Below, one piece after another: positions 6,493 to 11,539 of a stretch of 11,539 nucleotides of DNA. The notes below the pieces were generated by a model that worked only from the letters and a program-made list of their open reading frames with translations, was not told where the DNA came from and made no database searches. Origin of the DNA: JAZDIU01 sp043804635 (GTDB lineage Bacteria > Chloroflexota > Dehalococcoidia > Dehalococcoidales > UBA2162). Location: positions 1-11,539 of the forward strand of contig JAZDIU010000020.1 in assembly GCA_043804635.1 (NCBI GenBank), written 5' to 3'. The number at the start of each line of letters is the position of its first letter. Position 1 is the stretch's first letter. Position numbers and translations under genes: made by a program.

Positions 6493-6703
6493 CTTTAAAA
6501 ATCGGAAAAAAGATTTGAAAACCAGGCTTAAAAAAGATAAATCCTTCTTATTCCAGAAAAACAATTCAAGCTAAATTTTGGTTTATTAGCCTCAGATTAA
6601 TTAGTGTAAATATTTTCTAGCCGGAAACAACTACGCTCGAATCCATCACGTTTTATGCTGCTTTGTTTCAATTTTCACAGTTTTGTCACGTATGAAATCA
6701 AAT
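6493..6703. other. AT-rich non-coding spacer
   Basis: I see no gene, RNA family or clear terminator here. There are A-runs around 6497-6540 and a pair of motifs, TTTTCACA (6672-6679) and TTTTGTCAC (6681-6689). Both also occur, in reversed order, upstream of the lipoprotein gene (2829-2837 and 2841-2848). Confidence 0.4.
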
Positions 6704-6749
6704 GAACGCTGAAAGCTGAAAGCTGACCGCTGACCACTGAAAACTGTTA
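6704..6749 (+). repeat. Heptamer tandem repeat, about six units
   Basis: From 6708 the 7-base units run GCTGAAA, GCTGAAA, GCTGACC, GCTGACC, ACTGAAA, ACTGTTA, in strict register and decaying to the right. The left end (6704-6718) is the exact reverse complement of 2656-2670. It lies just before the promoter of the oxidoreductase gene. Confidence 0.75.
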
Positions 6750-6764
6750 ACTATCAATTAGTTA

Positions 6765-6793
6765 TTGACAGCCCCACGTCCTCGGAATACCAT
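6765..6793 (+). promoter_or_regulatory. Promoter for the Fe-S flavoenzyme gene
   Basis: TTGACA (6765-6770) and TACCAT (6788-6793) are 17 bases apart; the -35 is perfect and the -10 matches four of six. A start near 6800 would give a leader of about 26 bases including the ribosome binding site GGGAGG (6813-6818). Confidence 0.45.
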
Positions 6794-6825
6794 TACTACG
6801 TCTTACTAAACTGGGAGGACTGCAA

Positions 6826-8772
6826 ATGACCGTATTGACCAAACTCTTCGAGCCGGGGCGAATCGGCAAAATGGAGCTTAAAAACCGTCTGGTTATGGCA
6901 CCGATGGGCACCTTTACCGCCGACGCCGAAGGCTTTATCACCCAGCGCACCATCGATTACTACGTAGAGCGGGCAAAAGGCGGCGTCGGCTTAATCATCT
7001 CGCAGGCGACCTGCTGTGTCCCCGGTGGTCTGGCACCGGGCAGAGCCTTCTTCAGCGATGACAAGTATATCCCGATGCAGAAAAAGCTGGCTGATGCCGT
7101 TCACGCCCACGGCGCCAAAATGGCTACACAGCTCGTTCATCACGGCGCCACTCTCGCCTTATCTCTGCGCTTGACCGACCACCCCGAGAAGTTAGACGTA
7201 GTGAGTGCCTCAGCCGTCGCTTCGTCACGAACCGATGTCCTCCCTAGGGAAGCTTCCAAAAAGGACATTGAGTTCCTTGTCGAGAATTTTTCTGAAGCCG
7301 CCCGCCGCATCAAAGATGCCGGCTTCGACGCCGTTGAGTTTCACGGTGCTCACGGCTACTTAATCTCCCAGTTTCTATCGCCCCGAAGTAATATCCGGAC
7401 AGATGAATACGGCGGCAGCCCGGAAAAAAGAGCTAGGTTCGCCTGTGAAATTATCTCCCGCACCCGTCAGAAAGTCGGCTCCGATTTCCCCATCCTCTTC
7501 CGGTTCAGCGGCAGCGACTACCTTAAAGGCGGTATAGACATAAACGATGTCGTCCGGCAGGCTCCACTCTTCGTTAAAGCCGGTGCCGATGCCCTGCACG
7601 TCTCGGCAAGCGTCGATGAGTCCACCCAGTGGCAGTTCCTCTGCTACTTGTACCCTTCCGGCGCCATCACCCACCTGGCTCAGGCAGTCAAGAAAGCCGT
7701 CGGTGTGCCGGTAATCACCGTAGGCAAGATTGGCGACCCTACTCTGGCGGAAAGCATTCTGAAGGAAGGTAAAGCCGACTTCGTCGCAATGGGTAGAGCC
7801 TTGCTGGTCGACCCCGCATTACCTAACAAAGCTAAAGAAGGCCGCTTCGATGATATCCGCCGGTGCATTTACTGCAATAATTGCCTCTCCCACCCTGGTC
7901 TAAAAACGCTGGTCGACGCCGGTATCAGATGCACGGTTAATCCGGAACTTCTGCGGGAACGGGACTCTCAGCTTAAACCCACGACCTCGCCAAAGAAGGT
8001 GATGGTTATCGGCGGCGGTATCGCCGGAATGGAAGCCGCCTGGATTCTAGCACAACGTGGCCATCGGGTCTCCCTTTACGAACGCACTGACAGACTCGGC
8101 GGACAATGGAATATGGCTATTCAACAAGAAGGGAAAGAAAACTTTGCCAGCCTGACCGACTATTTATCCAGAGGGTTAAATCAAGCTAAAGTCAAAATCA
8201 TTCTGAATAAAGAAGTTACCCCAGAATTGGTCCGGGAAGTAAACCCGGAGGTGATAGTCCTCGCCACGGGTGCTTCCGCAGCACCCCTTGATGTCCTCGG
8301 CGCCAGCCGTCCAAACGTAGTCCAGGGAGTCGATGTCATCACCGGCAAAGCTAAGGTCGGGAAGAAAGTTGTTGTGGTCGGCGGACGCCATATCGGTATG
8401 GAAGTAGCGATTTCACTGGCTAAACAAGGAAAGCTGGTATCTCTGGTTACCCGTCGCCGTCTGGGCAGGGACGTAGAACGCAATGTATTTCTAACTTTAA
8501 GACAGGCACTGGCAGATAATAATGTCCGAATCTATACCGATTCCGCCGTCTCCGAAATCACCGAAGACGGCGTCTACATCGCTCAATACAAAGATTTATT
8601 CTTCTTAAAGGCAGATAGCGTGGTTTTAGCGGTAGGTAGCAAGGCAGAAAATAAGCTTGCAGAAGCTTTACATCGGTCTAGCCACATAGTTCATAAAATC
8701 GGCGACTGCGTTGAACCGCGCAGTGCCCTCGAAGCCATGCACGAAGGGCGTCGCATAGCCTGCGAGATTTAA
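6826..8772 (+). CDS. FMN/4Fe-4S/FAD oxidoreductase, 2,4-dienoyl-CoA reductase / enoate reductase family
   Basis: This 648-residue protein has the full three-part layout of the FadH/enoate reductase/trimethylamine dehydrogenase family. Residues 1-335 are the FMN-binding old-yellow-enzyme barrel, with APMGTF at 25-30, the H-G-A-H-G-Y stretch at 173-178 and RTDEYGG at 191-197. Cysteines 347, 350, 353 and 369 should hold a 4Fe-4S cluster; CTVNP (369-373) is the usual fourth-cysteine motif. A Rossmann FAD motif follows (GGGIAG 396-401), then an NAD(P)H-binding insert (GGRHIG 519-524) and the closing GDCVEPRSA (626-634). These enzymes pass electrons from NAD(P)H through FAD and Fe-S to FMN and reduce an activated C=C bond; the substrate varies widely. 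The first three cysteines are spaced C-x2-C-x2-C, where many relatives have C-x2-C-x3-C. The start is supported by GGAGG seven bases upstream. A GNAT gene follows after 21 bases and may be cotranscribed. Confidence 0.94.
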   Translation: MTVLTKLFEPGRIGKMELKNRLVMAPMGTFTADAEGFITQRTIDYYVERAKGGVGLIISQATCCVPGGLAPGRAFFSDDKYIPMQKKLADAVHAHGAKMATQLVHHGATLALSLRLTDHPEKLDVVSASAVASSRTDVLPREASKKDIEFLVENFSEAARRIKDAGFDAVEFHGAHGYLISQFLSPRSNIRTDEYGGSPEKRARFACEIISRTRQKVGSDFPILFRFSGSDYLKGGIDINDVVRQAPLFVKAGADALHVSASVDESTQWQFLCYLYPSGAITHLAQAVKKAVGVPVITVGKIGDPTLAESILKEGKADFVAMGRALLVDPALPNKAKEGRFDDIRRCIYCNNCLSHPGLKTLVDAGIRCTVNPELLRERDSQLKPTTSPKKVMVIGGGIAGMEAAWILAQRGHRVSLYERTDRLGGQWNMAIQQEGKENFASLTDYLSRGLNQAKVKIILNKEVTPELVREVNPEVIVLATGASAAPLDVLGASRPNVVQGVDVITGKAKVGKKVVVVGGRHIGMEVAISLAKQGKLVSLVTRRRLGRDVERNVFLTLRQALADNNVRIYTDSAVSEITEDGVYIAQYKDLFFLKADSVVLAVGSKAENKLAEALHRSSHIVHKIGDCVEPRSALEAMHEGRRIACEI

Positions 8773-8793
8773 GTTCTCAATTTACATCTTAAT

Positions 8794-9342
8794 ATGAACA
8801 ATAAATCGGCAAACTATCCATCTCAATATGAGTCTAAGATAACCCTTCGGGACGGCACGAGGCTCAGGCTGAGACCTATCCGTCTGGATGATGTCGAGGC
8901 GTGGTTACGCTTTGTCTCCAGACTCGGCCTCCAGACCAAATACCTCCGTTTCCACAACGTCCCCAAAGAAATGACTGGAGAAGATGCTAAGCGTTTCTGC
9001 ACGGTAGACTATAAGGACACCTTCGCCATTGTCGCCGAAACATTCAACCAGAAACCCCCGGAAATAGTAGCAATCGGTCGCTACAGCCGTCTCCCCAGAA
9101 ACCACAATGCGGAATATGCCCTCGTTGTCGAAGATACCTTCCAGAGAAAGGGGCTGGGGACTAAAATGATGGAGAATCTGGTTAAAGTCGCCCGTGATAA
9201 CGACATTACCACCTTTGAAGGTTACATACTGACTGAGAACGCTGAAATGATGAAGGTGCTAAAAGACTATGGCTTCAAAGTCACTAGCAAACTTGAAGGA
9301 GACGCTTATCACGTTACCTTCCCTGTAACAGAACGTGTTTAA
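8794..9342 (+). CDS. GNAT acetyltransferase, Pat-type protein lysine acetyltransferase domain
   Basis: The 182-residue single-domain protein matches the GNAT domain of Pat-type protein acetyltransferases, which transfer acetyl from acetyl-CoA to lysines of enzymes such as acyl-CoA synthetases. Visible features are the opening L-R-D-G-T-x-L-R-L-R-P-I-R-x-D-D (18-33), YLRFHN (50-55), the VDY element (71-73), AEYALVVED (106-114) and the acetyl-CoA pyrophosphate loop Q-R-K-G-L-G-T (117-123), then the late T-E-N-x-x-M-M-K-V-L-x-x-Y-G-F segment (147-161). In many bacteria this domain is fused to an NDP-forming acyl-CoA ligase module or a cyclic-nucleotide domain; here it stands alone. No clear ribosome binding site precedes the ATG, and the gene starts 21 bases after the oxidoreductase stop, suggesting translation from the same message. 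Target proteins cannot be inferred. Confidence 0.88.
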   Translation: MNNKSANYPSQYESKITLRDGTRLRLRPIRLDDVEAWLRFVSRLGLQTKYLRFHNVPKEMTGEDAKRFCTVDYKDTFAIVAETFNQKPPEIVAIGRYSRLPRNHNAEYALVVEDTFQRKGLGTKMMENLVKVARDNDITTFEGYILTENAEMMKVLKDYGFKVTSKLEGDAYHVTFPVTERV

Positions 9343-9360
9343 TAAGTTAATTCTCCCCTT

Positions 9361-9390
9361 TTCACCTTTATTATTTAGCTATGCTATAAT
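9361..9390 (+). promoter_or_regulatory. Extended -10 promoter of argS
   Basis: TGCTATAAT (9382-9390) is a textbook extended -10 box, and TTCACC (9361-9366) sits 18 bases upstream as a partial -35. A start near 9397 would leave only about 12 bases before the argS ATG, with AAGGA (9392-9396) largely upstream of the start site. The argS mRNA may thus be almost leaderless. Confidence 0.55.
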
Positions 9391-9408
9391 CAAGGACACG
9401 GTACAAGA

Positions 9409-11082
9409 ATGAGTGAAATCCTGAAAATTAGACAAAAGCTGGTCGAGCTTTTACAAGAAGCGGCGGCGAGTGCCCAAAAATCGGGAAAGTTGCCAGCGGT
9501 AACTCTACCCGAAATTACCGTTGAGCATCCCCAGAATGCTGAGCACGGTGACTACGCTTCGAGCTTACCGCTAAAATTGGCGCGGGCAACCGGCTCTGAA
9601 CCGATGGGTATTGCTAAAGGACTAGTCGAACTGCTGCCCCGCCCCCCCGAAGTTGAAAACATTACCGTCGCCCGGCCGGGATTTATTAATTTCACCCTCA
9701 AAAGCGATTGGTTGACCGGGCAGGTGGAATCTATCCTTAAGGCTGGAAATACTTTCGGTAATGTAGACCTCGGTCAGGGAAGCCGGGTGCAAATCGAATT
9801 TGTCAGCGTCAATCCTACCGGACCTCTTCACGTCGGGCACGGACGCGGAGCTATCCTGGGCAGTACCCTGGCAAACGTGCTGGCCGCAACTGGCCACAAT
9901 GTAGAGAAGGAATATTATATCAATGACGCCGGCAGCCAGATGGACGTCTTTTACCGCTCGCTCTTTGTCCGTTACCAGCAGGAGTTCGGGATTAAATCTG
10001 AGATGCCTACCGATGGCTATATCGGCGGCTATATGATTGACCTGGCTAAGGAGATTGTTGCGGAGCGAGGACGTGAATTTCTCAACTTGCCCGAATCGGA
10101 GGCAGTAACCAGGCTGGGTAAGCTCGGTCTTGAGAAAATGATAAACCAGATAAAAGTCGTCCTGGACCTGTTAGGGGTAAAATTCGATGTCTGGTTTAGC
10201 GAACGTAGTCTGTATGATAAGGGACAGTTCCAGAAAGTACTTACGCTCCTCCGCGAGGGCGGTTATCTCGCCGAAAGAGAAAACGCCACCTGGTTTATGT
10301 CTACCGCACTTGGTGAGGATAAAGATAACGTAGTCATCAGGAGCGATGGTTCTCCCACCTACTTCGGTGCCGATATCGCCTATCACTACAACAAGTTTGT
10401 AGAGCGCCGGTTCGATGAGGTGATAAACATCTGGGGTGCCGACCATCAGGGTCACGTCCCCAGGATGAAAGCCGTCGTCAGTGCCCTAGGTATAAGCCCC
10501 GAGAAGCTCAAGGTAATAGTTTCCCAGTTGGTCACTCTACGCCGCGGCAACGAGTTGGTCCGCGTTTCAAAACGCAGCGGAGATATTATTACCCTGCGTG
10601 AGGTGATTGATGAGGTTGGTGCTGATGCGTGCCGCTTTTTCTTCTTATGCCGTAGTGCTGATAGCCAGATGGACTTCGACCTGGAACTGGCAAAGAAACA
10701 ATCTTCTGAAAACCCGGTGTATTATGTCCAGTATGCCCACGCCCGTATCGCCTCCATTCTCCGCCTTGCTCAAGAAAAAGGTATCGACTATAGTGACGGA
10801 GACATCTCCCTATTAACCACCAGCCCGGAATTAGTCTTGATACGCCGATTACTTCTCCTTCCCGAACTAGTGGAGAGAGTTGCCAATACTCTTGAGCCTC
10901 ACCACCTTACTTATTATGCCACGGACTTAGCCACCGTCTTTCATAGCTTCTACCGGGATTGCCGCGTCGTCTCGCAGGACGAGGCTTTAAGCAAAGCTCG
11001 CTTAAAGCTGGTCGAAGCTGCTAAGACCGTCCTGGCAAAAACGCTGTATCTTATGGGGATGACGGCACCGGAGAGTATGTGA
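9409..11082 (+). CDS. argS: Arginyl-tRNA synthetase
   Basis: This is a full-length class I arginyl-tRNA synthetase of 557 residues, charging tRNA-Arg with arginine in the cytoplasm. The N-terminal add-1 domain (about 1-110) contains the typical AEHGDYAS segment (44-51) and PGFINF (90-95). The HIGH signature is HVGH (141-144), inside VNPTGPLHVGHGRG. EYYINDAG (168-175) and GADHQGHVPRM (343-353) are standard family blocks, and VSKRSGDIITL (386-396) is the KMSKS-equivalent loop. The C-terminal helical anticodon-binding domain runs from about 435, with YVQYAHAR at 439-446. ATG at 9409 gives the normal N-terminus. No T-box leader is present, and the promoter sits right against the start. The alkyltransferase gene overlaps its stop codon, so expression of that gene is probably coupled to argS. 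Confidence 0.97.
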   Translation: MSEILKIRQKLVELLQEAAASAQKSGKLPAVTLPEITVEHPQNAEHGDYASSLPLKLARATGSEPMGIAKGLVELLPRPPEVENITVARPGFINFTLKSDWLTGQVESILKAGNTFGNVDLGQGSRVQIEFVSVNPTGPLHVGHGRGAILGSTLANVLAATGHNVEKEYYINDAGSQMDVFYRSLFVRYQQEFGIKSEMPTDGYIGGYMIDLAKEIVAERGREFLNLPESEAVTRLGKLGLEKMINQIKVVLDLLGVKFDVWFSERSLYDKGQFQKVLTLLREGGYLAERENATWFMSTALGEDKDNVVIRSDGSPTYFGADIAYHYNKFVERRFDEVINIWGADHQGHVPRMKAVVSALGISPEKLKVIVSQLVTLRRGNELVRVSKRSGDIITLREVIDEVGADACRFFFLCRSADSQMDFDLELAKKQSSENPVYYVQYAHARIASILRLAQEKGIDYSDGDISLLTTSPELVLIRRLLLLPELVERVANTLEPHHLTYYATDLATVFHSFYRDCRVVSQDEALSKARLKLVEAAKTVLAKTLYLMGMTAPESM

Positions 11083-11539
11083 GTAATTCGGCGTCACTGA
11101 AACACGCTGCCTTCGACTGTGGAACCGGTTGGATAGCTGTCTTAGCATCAGAAAAAGGACTGCTGAAGTCGACTCTACCCCAAAACTCGACTCAAGAAGC
11201 GCTCAAACTGCTGGGTGATGATGTCCACAAAGCTCACCAGTCTCCTGATTATTTTCATAATTTAGAAGAACGCCTCAAAGCTTACTCCTGCGGTCAAAAG
11301 GTTACCTTTCCTGATGAGCTCGACCTCTCCCGGGCTACCCCATTCCAACGCCAGGTGTGGCAGATAACGAGGCTCATTCCTTACGGCGAGACCCGAAGCT
11401 ATCGATGGGTCGCCGAGCAGATTGGAAATCCGAGAGCGGTGCGAGCGGTAGGGCAGGCTCTAGGCAGAAATCCACTGCTCATTATCATCCCCTGCCATCG
11501 GGTAGTGAACAGCAACGGCAAGCTCGGCGGATTTGGCGG
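11079..11539 (+). CDS. ogt: O6-alkylguanine-DNA alkyltransferase (3' end outside window)
   Basis: The frame starts at GTG 11079, overlapping the argS TGA by four bases (GTGA), and is open to the right edge: 153 codons visible. Residues 86-153 are the alkyltransferase catalytic domain: TPFQRQVWQ (87-95), IPYGETRSY (100-108), R-A-V-R-A-V-G-x-A-L-G-R-N-P (119-132) with its DNA-binding helix, and the active-site PCHRV (138-142) with acceptor Cys139, followed by GKLGGFG. This is a suicide repair protein that moves the alkyl group from O6-alkylguanine in DNA to its own cysteine. Residues 1-85 form a short, weakly conserved N-terminal domain, as in Ogt/MGMT proteins. No other start with a good ribosome binding site is seen, so translation is probably coupled to argS. 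Only the last short stretch of the protein is likely missing. Confidence 0.93.
   Translation, partial: MSNSASLKHAAFDCGTGWIAVLASEKGLLKSTLPQNSTQEALKLLGDDVHKAHQSPDYFHNLEERLKAYSCGQKVTFPDELDLSRATPFQRQVWQITRLIPYGETRSYRWVAEQIGNPRAVRAVGQALGRNPLLIIIPCHRVVNSNGKLGGFG

Noticed and set aside
6704..6749. CRISPR-like array
   Set aside because: Units are 7 bases with no spacers; it is a simple tandem heptamer.
8181..8483. Minus-strand frames inside the flavoenzyme gene
   Set aside because: They are antisense shadows in the Rossmann-domain region, rich in Arg/Thr/Ser, with no recognisable motif and no regulatory signals.
9343..9408. T-box riboswitch ahead of argS
   Set aside because: The spacer is only 66 bases and lacks the conserved T-box sequence or any antiterminator structure.

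Overview
The window reads as ordinary chromosome from an anaerobic bacterium, most likely a Chloroflexota member of the Dehalococcoidia. This rests on the style of the proteins: a NurA nuclease with a KRTRW-type tail, a lipoprotein beginning L-S-A-C-G-P followed by a Thr/Pro linker, an Fe-S flavoprotein of the old-yellow-enzyme/dienoyl-CoA reductase type, and a nitroreductase. There is no marker gene here that fixes the taxonomy. No phage, insertion sequence, CRISPR array, tRNA or rRNA was seen.

Layout, left to right. The 3' end of a nurA-like nuclease gene (1-387) enters from the left edge. An AT-rich spacer with degenerate TTCGAA-type repeats follows, then a nitroreductase (564-1253) and a membrane-anchored coiled-coil protein with an extracytoplasmic transglutaminase-like Cys-His-Asp domain (1323-2552). 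A 17-residue lysine-rich peptide gene (2593-2646) sits behind it with a strong ribosome binding site. After a spacer holding a heptamer repeat comes a large secreted lipoprotein (2931-4475). It has a Thr-Pro stalk, an uncharacterised domain, two copies of a histidine-containing beta module and a C-terminal type-1-copper-like cupredoxin. A hairpin at 4486-4514 ends it and also ends the opposing operon.

On the minus strand, two genes separated by 32 bases form a likely operon: a large GNAT-type acyltransferase-like protein (5162-6316, probably a TTG start) and a membrane protein of the dolichol kinase/CTP-dependent lipid kinase class (4521-5129, TTG start). Their pairing suggests a lipid-related job, which is inference. 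The spacer at 6317-6825 carries a divergent promoter-like pair, two kinds of dispersed intergenic repeat and a separate promoter for the next gene.

The right half is all plus strand: an FMN/4Fe-4S/FAD oxidoreductase (6826-8772), a Pat-type GNAT acetyltransferase (8794-9342), arginyl-tRNA synthetase argS (9409-11082) behind an extended -10 promoter, and an O6-alkylguanine-DNA alkyltransferase (11079 to the right edge) whose GTG start overlaps the argS stop by four bases.

I found no convincing new multi-gene system. The points most worth a second look are the histidine-module/cupredoxin lipoprotein, the acyltransferase-lipid kinase pair, the tiny basic peptide, and a strong promoter at 6411-6440 with no obvious gene of its own.
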